Origin: an uncultured Desulfobacca sp.
Lineage (GTDB): Bacteria > Desulfobacterota > Desulfobaccia > Desulfobaccales > Desulfobaccaceae
NCBI GenBank assembly: GCA_937958145.1
Contig: CALGOE010000131.1
Span: 1-9,402 of the forward strand
Length of the DNA stretch: 9,402 nt
Direction: 5' to 3'
A program made the translations under genes and the position numbers. The notes beneath the pieces were generated by a model. That model was not told the DNA's origin. It ran no database searches and saw nothing but the letters and a program-made list of their open reading frames with translations. This document shows, piece by piece, positions 1-5,747 of the stretch (the stretch's first letter is position 1; each line of letters opens with the position of its first letter).

Positions 1-440
1 GCGGGCGGCCCTTCTGCTGCTCCACCTTCCTGCAGGATTTTGCCCCGGTTTCGGTGCGGATGGCCAAGGAGCAGAACCTGAGTCTCAATCCCGGCAAGAT
101 CTCCGGTTCGTGTGGCCGGCTCATGTGTTGCTTGACCTATGAGTATCAGACCTACCTGGACCTGAAGGCCGGCTTTCCGAAAGTGGGCAAGACGGTCACC
201 CTGCCCCAGGGAGAGGGGAAGATTATCCGGCAGAACGTGATCAATCGCACCGTGATCGTGGAATTGCGGGACGGCCCGGAGATCGAAGTGGCCGTGGACG
301 AAGTGTTGGCCCACAACCCGAATATTGCTACCCAGCCGAGCTGCCCCCGGGCTGACGATCAGGCCGACGCCTGGGACAAAGAGGCGGCGGCAAACCCGGA
401 ACTGGAGGCAGCGTTGGCCGACCTGGCAAAGGCGGATTGA
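1..440 (+). CDS. ricT: RicT/YaaT-like PSP1-domain protein, 5'-truncated
   Basis: The 3' part of a gene that begins before the window. The reading frame is open from base 3, giving 145 visible residues before the TGA at 438-440. The visible part carries the hallmark C-terminal half of the PSP1/RicT family: a GRPFCCSTF motif at the edge, then MAKEQNLSLNP, then SGSCGRLMCC. Numbering from base 3, the cysteines are C5, C6, C37, C42 and C43. In Bacillus, RicT acts with RicA and RicF in a cytoplasmic complex that binds Fe-S clusters and affects RNase Y-dependent RNA processing; conserved cysteines of this region are the cluster ligands there. Whether that role holds here is unknown, because the partners are not in view. 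The family is usually near 270 residues, so about half is missing. The last ~40 residues are an acidic, alanine-rich tail. Family assignment is secure; function in this organism is inferred. Confidence 0.93.
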   Translation, partial: GRPFCCSTFLQDFAPVSVRMAKEQNLSLNPGKISGSCGRLMCCLTYEYQTYLDLKAGFPKVGKTVTLPQGEGKIIRQNVINRTVIVELRDGPEIEVAVDEVLAHNPNIATQPSCPRADDQADAWDKEAAANPELEAALADLAKAD

Positions 441-565
441 GGGAAACGAAGACGCAGACAGAACGAATATGGCTACCATTGGGGCAGGGCAGATGGGGAA
501 GCGCCGATATGGCAGCGCCATGGTAAGTGCCCAGATAACGGTCCGCAACGGCAGGCGAGGCTCTT

Positions 566-1246
566 ATGACGGATTTTGATCACACCCTGAATATCCTGAA
601 GTTTCACCTCAAAAAGGAGATTATCGACAATTATTTTGCCGAGCGGACCTTTTTGGAGGATGACCTGGAGGCGTTGCTCCAGGAGGAGAAAGACTTCGAG
701 GCGGCCTTGCAGCGGGACCTGCCCATCTTTGCCGCTTTTTACCACTTGCTGGGTAAGGAACCGGCATTGTCAGGACTGAAGCAACTCTGGGGGGTGGCCG
801 AGCTGCCCTTCCGGCAGGAGTGTCAGCAGGTGGAGCCGGCGGCCCGGCAGGCGGTGCTGGAGAGATTTCGGCCTCATGGCTGGACCAGCCGCGGCCGCTT
901 GAAAAACCAGCTCTATGACCTCTATGAGCATTTGCAAAAAGTGGCCGGCGAGCTGCGGAAAAAACAACTGCAGGTCTCAGCTCATTGTCAGCTCTATAAT
1001 GAAGACGTGCAAAAATTCAATGCCAACTATGATTTTAATCTCATCGCCAGTCAGGTGGAAGCGTTGGATGGGGCTGAGGTGGCCATGGAGAGCGGCCTCA
1101 GCGCCGCGGACCGGGAGGCCATGGCCCTGCGCATGCGCCTGCAAAAAAAGGCGCCGAAAACCTGTCTCCTGGCCACCCTACCGGAGCTGCCGCCCCTGGC
1201 GGCCATTAAAAAGAGACTGGGAGTCCTTGTTGACCAATATCTTTGA
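566..1246 (+). CDS. Hypothetical alpha-helical protein, 226 aa
   Basis: I do not recognise this family. The ATG at 566 has a GGCGAGG ribosome site ending about 5 bases upstream, which supports the start. The protein has no signal peptide or membrane segment and looks soluble. It is rich in Leu, Glu, Lys, Gln and Ala with long predicted helices, and residues ~115-160 (around LYDLYEHLQKVAGELRKKQ) could form a coiled coil. The N-terminus (LKFHLKKEIIDNYFAERTFLEDD) is charged and helical. A short Pro/Leu-rich stretch (TLPELPPLAAIKKRL) lies near the C-terminus. The gene sits 125 bp after ricT and directly before the BrkB-like gene on the same strand, so all three may be cotranscribed. In the gap, ATGGC at 509-513 and GCCAT at 517-521 could form a tiny hairpin. 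Codon use and G+C match the neighbours. It is a real gene by frame, start site and length; its function is unknown. Confidence 0.82.
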   Translation: MTDFDHTLNILKFHLKKEIIDNYFAERTFLEDDLEALLQEEKDFEAALQRDLPIFAAFYHLLGKEPALSGLKQLWGVAELPFRQECQQVEPAARQAVLERFRPHGWTSRGRLKNQLYDLYEHLQKVAGELRKKQLQVSAHCQLYNEDVQKFNANYDFNLIASQVEALDGAEVAMESGLSAADREAMALRMRLQKKAPKTCLLATLPELPPLAAIKKRLGVLVDQYL

Positions 1247-1320
1247 GGCGTGGTTACCTGTTTGCTGCCGGCGGCGTCGCCGCGCTCTCCTGCTGCCAGC
1301 CCCTGGAGTCGGTGCCAGCC

Positions 1321-2664
1321 ATGTTTCGGGGTGACGCTTGGCTCACCGGTTGGCGGCGTTTTTTCGGCGAGACCCTCTGGCAGGGGCAACCCCGGGGCGG
1401 GCTGCGGGCCTGGTGCTACACCGGTCTGCAGGTGGTGATGTTAGCGTGCCGGGATCTCCTCAGCAAAGGGGCCCTGGTGCGGACCTCGGCCCTGGCTTAT
1501 GCCAGCGTGCTGGCGGTCATCCCCATGTTGGCGCTGCTCTTTGCCATCTTCAAGGGCGTCGGGCTGCAACGCCTGCTGGCGGCCCATCTGCTGCCCCAGT
1601 TGGCCGGTGGTTCCCAGGAGTTCGCCCGGCAGATCCTGTCGTATGTGGAGACGACCAATGTGGCCTCCCTGGGGGTCTTCGGGGTGGTCTGGCTGTTGGT
1701 GGCCCTGATGATCCTCATGGCCAATGTGGAGCAGGCCTTTAATCATATCTGGAAGATTTCCCGCGCCCGTCCCTGGTGGCGCAAACTGAGCGATTATCTC
1801 AGCATCTTTCTGTTGTTGCCCATTGTTATGGCGGTGGCCATCTCCCTGACCACTACCTTTCAGACCCGCCCGGAGATCCAGAATTTTCTCAATAAATTTA
1901 TGCCCGAGATCTTTTTTTCGGCCTACCGTTTGCTGATTTCGTTTGGGATGGTGTGGCTGGGGCTGAGTTTTATTTATCTGGTCATGCCCAACACCAGGGT
2001 GCAGGTGCTGTCGGCGGTGCTGGGGGGTCTGGTCGGGGGGACCATCTGGCAAGGGGCGCAATGGCTGTTCCGGTGGTTTCAGGGGTCGGCGCCCTATTAT
2101 AACGCCATCTACGGCGCCCTGTACCAGATTCTCTTTCTCATCATCTGGATGTTTTGGAGTTGGCTCATTGTCCTCTACGGCGCGGAAGTGGCCTATGTGC
2201 ACCAGAATCTGGTCAGCCTGCGCCGGCGTCTGGTCCGCCCGGAGGAACGGTCGGACCAGACCCTGGGGGATGAATTCCTGGCCCTGACGGCCCTGTTGTG
2301 CATCGGCGCCCGTTTCCAAACCGGAGGGCCGCCCCTCACCCTGGCGGAATTGGCCCAGGTCTACAACGACCAGGAGGACTTGGCGGCTCGGTGTGTGGCG
2401 GCCCTGCAAGGCTGTGGACTGGTGGCGCCGGTGGCGGTTTCTTCTGCGGATGCCGGGGTCCGGTATCTGCCCACCCGACCGTTGGAACAGATCCGTCTGG
2501 CTGAGGCCCTGGCCTGTCTGCGCCGGGAGCGGCGGCAGGCCATGCAGGGTCTGCTGGATCGGGACCATCGGTTCTCCCGCCTGGTGCTGCAGCTGGCTGA
2601 ACAGCCGCCCACAACCTGGCACAATGTGACTCTGGACCAGATTGTGGCCCAGGCCAGGGGTTAG
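1321..2664 (+). CDS. YihY/BrkB-family inner-membrane protein with cytoplasmic C-terminal extension
   Basis: Member of the YihY/virulence factor BrkB family, once misnamed RNase BN. From the ATG at 1321 it has 447 residues. About six membrane segments can be seen, near residues 56-77, 116-134, 158-177, 203-222, 226-246 and 257-279. Family signatures are RTSALAYASVLAVIPMLALL (residues 54-73), NVEQAFNHIW (135-144), YNAIYGALYQILFLIIW (around 250-266) and the GAEVAY end of the last helix. Residues ~310-400 form a soluble, winged-helix-like tail, present in the long members of the family but not in short ones such as E. coli YihY (~290 aa). The transport or other role of the family is unsettled. 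The frame stays open upstream to a TTG at 1243, which overlaps the previous stop by 4 bases (TTGA). The 26 extra residues do not look like the family, and the TTG lacks a well-placed ribosome site, whereas GGAG at 1305-1308 precedes the ATG, so 1321 was preferred. Confidence 0.9.
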   Translation: MFRGDAWLTGWRRFFGETLWQGQPRGGLRAWCYTGLQVVMLACRDLLSKGALVRTSALAYASVLAVIPMLALLFAIFKGVGLQRLLAAHLLPQLAGGSQEFARQILSYVETTNVASLGVFGVVWLLVALMILMANVEQAFNHIWKISRARPWWRKLSDYLSIFLLLPIVMAVAISLTTTFQTRPEIQNFLNKFMPEIFFSAYRLLISFGMVWLGLSFIYLVMPNTRVQVLSAVLGGLVGGTIWQGAQWLFRWFQGSAPYYNAIYGALYQILFLIIWMFWSWLIVLYGAEVAYVHQNLVSLRRRLVRPEERSDQTLGDEFLALTALLCIGARFQTGGPPLTLAELAQVYNDQEDLAARCVAALQGCGLVAPVAVSSADAGVRYLPTRPLEQIRLAEALACLRRERRQAMQGLLDRDHRFSRLVLQLAEQPPTTWHNVTLDQIVAQARG

Positions 2665-2826
2665 CAGCCGCTGGTCGGCGGGCTGGTGGCAGAGCGTTGG
2701 TCCCCCGGGGCCGGAGGACTCCCCCTGCCACCCATAATCTCGCCTTCGCCCCCAGATGGGCCCCTTGGCTGCGCCGACAGGCCGAGACGTTTCGTTTTTC
2801 CTCCCCGGCGCCGGCTGCCAGCATTT
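2665..2826. other. Convergent intergenic gap
   Basis: This stretch separates the 3' ends of the BrkB-like gene (+) and the repeat-protein gene (-), so terminators for both would be expected. Visible elements are a perfect palindrome CCGGCGCCGG at 2805-2814, and T-runs at 2795-2799 (after the weak stem CGAG-ACGT-TTCG) and 2823-2827. None makes a textbook terminator with a strong stem directly before the T-run. The left part (2701-2750) holds a GC-rich segment that resembles the gap after the WYL gene; it is listed separately. No convincing gene is present. Confidence 0.5.
2701..2750. repeat. Degenerate GC-rich intergenic repeat, copy A
   Basis: This copy shares CCCCCTGCC (2721-2729), CC after one base, then CCTTCGCC (2743-2750) with the gap after the WYL gene (5663-5671 and 5685-5692). 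The two blocks have the same offset of 22 bases in both places, while the ten bases between them differ. The preceding GGGGCC-rich segment is also loosely alike. This suggests a degraded dispersed intergenic element, in both cases just past the 3' end of a gene. The match is short, and GC-rich sequence can match by chance, so this is tentative. Confidence 0.4.
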
Positions 2827-3189
2827 TTATGGCCTTTTCTGGAGATGGAAACGGCGCCGATACTGCTGATCCAGGACCTTATCGCCGTCCAGGCGGTATT
2901 GCAGGCGTCGTTGCCGGTCATAAATTTTGCCGTCCTCGAACCGGTATTGGAGGCGGTAGTTGCGATCATAGATCTTATCACCGTTCAGCCGGTACTGGAG
3001 GCGGTAGTCGCGGTCATAGATTTTGTCGCCGCGGAGCCGGTATTGGAGGCGGTAGTTGTGGTCATAGATATCCATTTCCTCGGCCGGCACCGCGACGCTC
3101 ATCAGGCCCAGACCGGCAAGAATCAAAACCACCAGGACGCCAACGGTTTGAGCCGGGTTTTGGCGCCAGCGCCTGGCTTTCCCTGCCAT
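2827..3189 (-). CDS. Small exported protein of five 16-residue IYDRxYRLQYR repeats
   Basis: From the ATG at 3189 the protein has 120 residues. Residues 1-38 form a Sec signal peptide: a basic start (MAGKARRWRQ), a hydrophobic core (VGVLVVLILAGLGLMSVAV) and a likely cleavage after AVPA, before EEMD. There is no lipobox cysteine. The rest is five tandem 16-residue units with consensus DKIYDRNYRLQYRLNG. Units 1-3 are the best kept, unit 4 is slightly changed, and unit 5 is degenerate (DKVLDQQYRRRFHLQK). The Tyr/Arg-rich, very basic pattern with a turn at each NGD suggests short beta hairpins, perhaps a small repeat fold in the periplasm or at the cell surface. It is not the Gly-containing RHS YD-repeat, and I cannot name the family. 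The frame extends to an ATG at 3219, but the later start gives the better signal peptide and avoids overlap with the upstream gene, which ends 13 bases away. It is probably cotranscribed with the ARPP-1 gene. Confidence 0.82.
   Translation of the reverse strand: MAGKARRWRQNPAQTVGVLVVLILAGLGLMSVAVPAEEMDIYDHNYRLQYRLRGDKIYDRDYRLQYRLNGDKIYDRNYRLQYRFEDGKIYDRQRRLQYRLDGDKVLDQQYRRRFHLQKRP
2836..3075 (-). repeat. Five in-frame 48-bp tandem repeats
   Basis: Five consecutive 48-bp units lie inside the exported-protein gene, each coding for 16 residues beginning with the xxIYD motif. On the minus strand unit 1 is 3075-3028, unit 2 3027-2980, unit 3 2979-2932, unit 4 2931-2884 and unit 5 2883-2836. Units 1-3 are nearly identical in DNA apart from mostly silent changes, which points to stepwise duplication kept under protein-level selection. 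The last unit has diverged strongly. Because the unit is a multiple of three, gain or loss of units would keep the frame. Confidence 0.9.
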
Positions 3190-3202
3190 GGCAGACGACG
3201 CC

Positions 3203-4207
3203 TTATTCCCGGGTAACATGCCGCCGCCTGGCAGAGGCCCGGCGCAGGGGGCGAGAGTTGGGCCTGGCCGCCGTGCCGGGATCCTGTCGAAAAAGACTGA
3301 GATGGAGAATGTGGTCGTTAAATTCCAGGCCAGCCCCGATCACTGTCGGCGATTCCAGGCGCAGATCATACCCCAGGGCCACAGACTGGCGACGCTCGAC
3401 CTGAGCGGCAGCCGCCTCCTGGAGCAGGGCCTGCACGGACGAGGCCGGAACCGTGGCTGGCCTCTCCCGGTCGGCGGTCTCCAAGGCATCCAGGACATAG
3501 CTGCCCACCAGCTTGGGGAAAAGGCGCTGCAACGTTTCGGCGTGGGCCAAAAGTTCCACCCCGGCCAGGGTGTCGTCGATGCCGGCGGCCAGGCCGACCT
3601 GGCGGGGTAGGGGCTGGAAATGCCGGAGATAATCGGCGCTGGCGTCTCTTTGCACTTCATAGAGATCGGACAGGGCATGGGTCGGCGACGGTCGGATACC
3701 GGCCCGCTGGAATTTGGCTTCGATTTCGTCCCAGATCTCGCCTTGATTGGAATGGAACTCGCCGAAGTTGCGGAGACAGAGATTGACCGACTGTGCCTTC
3801 TTCCGGCGCAGATCGGCGCTCATGGTTCTGCGGGGGCTGCGGAACTCCCGGCTTTCGTAGGACCAGCGCCCCCGTTCAATACAGGAAACGGGCAAAGTGG
3901 TAACGGATTTGGGGGCCAGGAGGATGGAGACGTTCAAAATCCGGTTCTGCTTGGCCCCCACCAATTCCTCGCCGTCCAGGAGCAAGACCTTCTGGGTGGC
4001 GTCGTTGACCACCTGCAAGGCCGGCACCCGACCCTCGGCGTCAAGTTCGGTAATGGTGAGGAGGCGCTGCTCCAGGGCCTCATCCAGGGTGAGATAGTCC
4101 GCCGGCTCCTCCTTATCGGTCAGGAGGGACCAGATCACCAGGTTGCGGTAGCGCTGCTCCGGTCCGATGGTAAGGTTTTGTAACAGGGTGGCTAAAGGTG
4201 TTGTCAT
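3203..4207 (-). CDS. ARPP-1-family (DUF6569-type) domain protein
   Basis: The protein has 334 residues. The start is fixed by a strong AGGAGG at 4218-4213, five bases before the ATG; the frame continues upstream without a plausible start. It matches the pattern I recall for the ARG and Rhodanese-Phosphatase-superfamily-associated (ARPP-1) domain: DYLTLDEALEQRLLTITE (residues 37-54), LLLDGEELVGAKQNRILN (75-92), PVSCIERGRWSY (106-117), and QGEIWDEI (145-152). There is no signal peptide or membrane helix, so it should be cytoplasmic. The very conserved Glu, Gln, Asn, Cys and Trp residues suggest a binding or catalytic pocket, but no activity is established to my knowledge. The domain occupies about residues 5-260. 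The rest is less typical, and the last ~25 residues are Arg/Pro-rich and may be unstructured. It lies 34 bases after the zinc-ribbon gene and 13 bases before the repeat-protein gene, so the three look like one operon, divergent from the WYL regulator. Confidence 0.85.
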   Translation of the reverse strand: MTTPLATLLQNLTIGPEQRYRNLVIWSLLTDKEEPADYLTLDEALEQRLLTITELDAEGRVPALQVVNDATQKVLLLDGEELVGAKQNRILNVSILLAPKSVTTLPVSCIERGRWSYESREFRSPRRTMSADLRRKKAQSVNLCLRNFGEFHSNQGEIWDEIEAKFQRAGIRPSPTHALSDLYEVQRDASADYLRHFQPLPRQVGLAAGIDDTLAGVELLAHAETLQRLFPKLVGSYVLDALETADRERPATVPASSVQALLQEAAAAQVERRQSVALGYDLRLESPTVIGAGLEFNDHILHLSLFRQDPGTAARPNSRPLRRASARRRHVTRE

Positions 4208-4212
4208 AAATA

Positions 4213-4218
4213 CCTCCT
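4213..4218 (-). promoter_or_regulatory. Ribosome binding site deciding the ARPP-1 start
   Basis: A perfect AGGAGG on the minus strand, five bases before the ATG at 4207. It decides the start against a frame that stays open for 72 more codons upstream, across the zinc-ribbon gene. Confidence 0.9.
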
Positions 4219-4241
4219 TTGGGCTCAGGCGAGTGATTCGG

Positions 4242-4469
4242 TTAACTTCCTTGGTCAGGCAGGTCCTGGCCGGGCTGATAAAACTCGGGGTAATACCTGC
4301 GGGCACATTCTGGACAGATGGTATGGGTGAAGGCGATCTCCCGGCCGGGGCTCGCCGCCACCGCGGCGGGCGCCTGCCACTGGCCCTGATCATCCCGCTG
4401 GCGTTGGCAGATGCAACAGGCACAAAGAATTATGGGGTTTACCTCGACTACATTAAGAACGGCAGGCAT
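4242..4469 (-). CDS. Small four-cysteine zinc-ribbon protein resembling the tail of PAS/response-regulator proteins
   Basis: The protein has 75 residues and starts at an ATG with AGGAGG six bases upstream (4481-4476). The pattern CCICQRQRDDQGQW (residues 18-31) followed by FTHTICPECARRYYPEF (47-63) matches a motif I know from the C-terminal ends of many sensor kinases and response regulators, written there roughly as ICxxCKKIRDDxGxW...FSHGICPECxxxxYPE. The likely metal ligands are C18, C21, C52 and C55, with H49 near the second pair. C16 and C19 are extra cysteines. Here the motif stands alone, with only 15 residues before it and no kinase, PAS or receiver domain. It is soluble and probably binds zinc. 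It is the first gene of the minus-strand operon, 34 bases before the ARPP-1 gene and 147 bp from the divergent regulator. It might act as a small adaptor or metal/redox-sensitive partner; that is inference. The start and frame are well supported, the function is not. Confidence 0.83.
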   Translation of the reverse strand: MPAVLNVVEVNPIILCACCICQRQRDDQGQWQAPAAVAASPGREIAFTHTICPECARRYYPEFYQPGQDLPDQGS

Positions 4470-4475
4470 TGCTCT

Positions 4476-4481
4476 CCTCCT
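4476..4481 (-). promoter_or_regulatory. Ribosome binding site of the zinc-ribbon gene
   Basis: A perfect AGGAGG on the minus strand with a six-base spacer to the ATG at 4469. It is strong evidence that this 75-codon frame is translated rather than being a shadow of the opposite strand. Confidence 0.88.
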
Positions 4482-4573
4482 TTGCTGGTCACGGTGCCAA
4501 GGGAGCTCAGGGCCGGATCAGGCGCTCGCCCCTTGTGGCGCTTTTGTTGATTGATAGTATGCCACATAAACTC

Positions 4574-4628
4574 GTCAACGGTTGTCAACTAACCTGATTT
4601 GTGGTAAAAAATAGCTATGTCAACGGTT
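4574..4628. promoter_or_regulatory. Divergent promoter region with GTCAACGGTT direct repeats, likely operator
   Basis: The exact 10-mer GTCAACGGTT occurs at 4574-4583 and 4619-4628, 45 bp apart start to start. Each copy is followed by a further CAAC (GTCAAC at 4584-4589; GCCAAC at 4630-4635), so each site looks like two half-sites. The first copy runs into GTTGTCAAC (4581-4589), a near-palindrome. The second overlaps the start codon of the WYL gene. Together they flank the probable start region of the regulator. This is the layout expected for an autoregulated operator shared with the divergent zinc-ribbon operon. Binding by the WYL protein is inference. Confidence 0.5.
4582..4610 (+). promoter_or_regulatory. 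Possible sigma70-like promoter of the WYL gene
   Basis: TTGTCA at 4582-4587 (five of six to TTGACA) is followed after 17 bases by TAAAAA at 4605-4610 (four of six to TATAAT). The -35 element lies in the GTTGTCAAC motif. Transcription would start at about 4617, at the first ATG, so the message would be leaderless or would use the ATG at 4659. On the other strand the same bases read TTGACA (4588-4583), a candidate -35 for the minus operon, but no equally good -10 stands at the usual distance. Confidence 0.4.
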
Positions 4629-5624
4629 CGCCAACCCACCTATCCGGCTGGGTTAAACATGGCCAAATTGATCTACATTCTGGCCACCCAGGGATGTTCC
4701 CTGTCCCTGGCGGATATCCAGCGCCTCCTGTCCATTTCGGCCCGCACGGCCAGCCGTTATCGCCGGGCTATCAACGAATATCTGACCAATCGCCATGGTG
4801 AGCCCTTGATTGCGGTAACCCGGAAAGGAGGGGTGGAGCGCTGGCGGTTGAATGAGACAACCCCCTTGGAAGGCACGCCCTACCAGCTCATTTCGCTGTA
4901 TGTGGGCGCCATTCTCATGGCCTCGTTAGATCAGACGGTGGTGCGGGACGGCTTGCTGGATATTTTTACGGCCCTGGAAGAGGCTATCCCGTTAGCCCAA
5001 CGCTCGCTGCTGAAGCATTATGAGAAGAAATTTTACGCCACCGGCTTTGGCCGGCGCTGTTATGAGGCGGCTGATGAGCAGATTGACGTCATTTTGCGAG
5101 GTCTGTTGAACCAATACAAGCTGGCGTTGCAGTATCGGTCCCAGAAGGGCGAGCGGCAGTATGTGGTGCGGCCGTATACCCTGGTATTGCATCGGGAAAC
5201 CCTGTATCTCAATGCCTATGTGGAAGAGTATGGGGAGGTCAGGACCTTCCGGGTGGACAACATTCTGGCCGCCAAGTTGACGAAAGAGAGCTTTGATTAT
5301 CCGTCGGACTATGCGCCGGAGGCGTTATACGAAAAATCTTTTGGGGTCTTTCGGGCCGAAGGCGAGCAGATCACGGTGGTCCTGGAGTTTCCGGAGTATC
5401 TCTATGATTATGTGGCCAAACGGACGTGGATAGCCAATCAGGAAATCAGTCCGGTGCAAGACGGGAAATTCCAGATGCGGGCAGTGGTCAGCAACCTTTT
5501 TGAGATTTTCCATTGGGTCATGGGCATTGGCAGTGACGCCCGGGTCCTGGCGCCGCCGGAGCTGAAAAATATGGTCCGGGCCGAGGCCGAAAAAATCCTG
5601 GCGAATCTGGCAGCCGAGGATTGA
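4617..5624 (+). CDS. WYL-domain transcriptional regulator (wHTH-WYL-WCX)
   Basis: The protein has 335 residues in three parts. Residues ~13-75 are a winged helix-turn-helix (MAKLIYILATQG...LADIQRLLSISARTASRYRRAIN), residues ~150-225 are the WYL domain, and ~240-330 the C-terminal WCX extension (from ITVVLEFPEYLYDYV to VLAPPELKNMVRAEAEKIL). The WYL core is RPYTLVLHRETLYLNAY (175-191) followed by TFRVDNI (200-206). The usual W-Y-L triad is here L-Y-L, a common variation. WYL domains are thought to bind nucleic acids or nucleotide-like ligands and make the regulator respond to them; many such proteins repress or activate stress, DNA-damage or defence genes. The gene is divergent from the zinc-ribbon/ARPP-1/repeat-protein operon across 147 bp, so it probably controls that operon and itself. 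There is no clear ribosome site before the ATG at 4617; an in-frame ATG at 4659 directly before the HTH is an alternative start. Confidence 0.92.
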   Translation: MSTVRQPTYPAGLNMAKLIYILATQGCSLSLADIQRLLSISARTASRYRRAINEYLTNRHGEPLIAVTRKGGVERWRLNETTPLEGTPYQLISLYVGAILMASLDQTVVRDGLLDIFTALEEAIPLAQRSLLKHYEKKFYATGFGRRCYEAADEQIDVILRGLLNQYKLALQYRSQKGERQYVVRPYTLVLHRETLYLNAYVEEYGEVRTFRVDNILAAKLTKESFDYPSDYAPEALYEKSFGVFRAEGEQITVVLEFPEYLYDYVAKRTWIANQEISPVQDGKFQMRAVVSNLFEIFHWVMGIGSDARVLAPPELKNMVRAEAEKILANLAAED

Positions 5625-5640
5625 GGCAAAAATGTCCCAG

Positions 5641-5692
5641 GGGAGGGGGCCCCAGGGCAGAGCCCCCTGCCGCCAGCACCCCTCCCTTCGCC
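5641..5692. repeat. GC-rich inverted repeat after the WYL gene, degenerate repeat copy B
   Basis: The perfect 8-bp arms GGGAGGGG (5641-5648) and CCCCTCCC (5679-5686) enclose a smaller stem GGGC-AGA-GCCC (5655-5665). The structure begins 17 bases after the WYL stop. It could stop or slow transcription, but no T-run follows directly, so it is not a standard intrinsic terminator. Two blocks inside it, CCCCCTGCC and CCTTCGCC, recur with the same spacing at 2721-2750, again just after a gene end. This suggests a dispersed intergenic element. Confidence 0.55.
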
Positions 5693-5747
5693 ATAACGGG
5701 GGTTTTGGGTGGGCGCAAAAGCCGGGGAAACGTCGCTAACTTTTATT

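Noticed and set aside
469..579. Possible 36-residue small protein in the gap after ricT
   Set aside because: No clear ribosome site, no recognisable composition, and it overlaps the well-supported start at 566.
1243..1320. TTG-initiated N-terminal extension of the BrkB-like protein
   Set aside because: The overlap with the previous stop is suggestive, but the residues do not resemble the family, and the ATG at 1321 has a better ribosome site and gives a normal N-terminus.
1441..2622. Long minus-strand open frame of 393 codons opposite the BrkB-like gene
   Set aside because: Low-complexity Gln/His/Pro-rich translation typical of an antisense shadow; the plus strand carries clear family motifs and membrane helices.
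2783..2800. Intrinsic terminator for the BrkB-like gene
   Set aside because: The stem before the T-run is only four pairs including a G-T pair, too weak to call.
2836..3075. CRISPR array
   Set aside because: The 48-bp units are directly adjacent with no spacers, stay in frame and code for a conserved 16-residue unit.
2697..3404. Plus-strand open frames across the 48-bp repeats, with repetitive translations
   Set aside because: The repetition only mirrors the minus-strand repeat protein, which has a signal peptide, regular IYDR units and an operon context; the plus frames have no family match and run across two opposing genes.
3620..4183. 187-codon plus-strand frame
   Set aside because: It lies wholly opposite the ARPP-1 gene, which has conserved motifs and an AGGAGG; the plus frame has neither.
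4208..4423. Upstream extension of the ARPP-1 frame by 72 codons
   Set aside because: It would overlap the zinc-ribbon gene, its residues are Arg/Pro-rich and unlike the family, and a perfect ribosome site marks the ATG at 4207.
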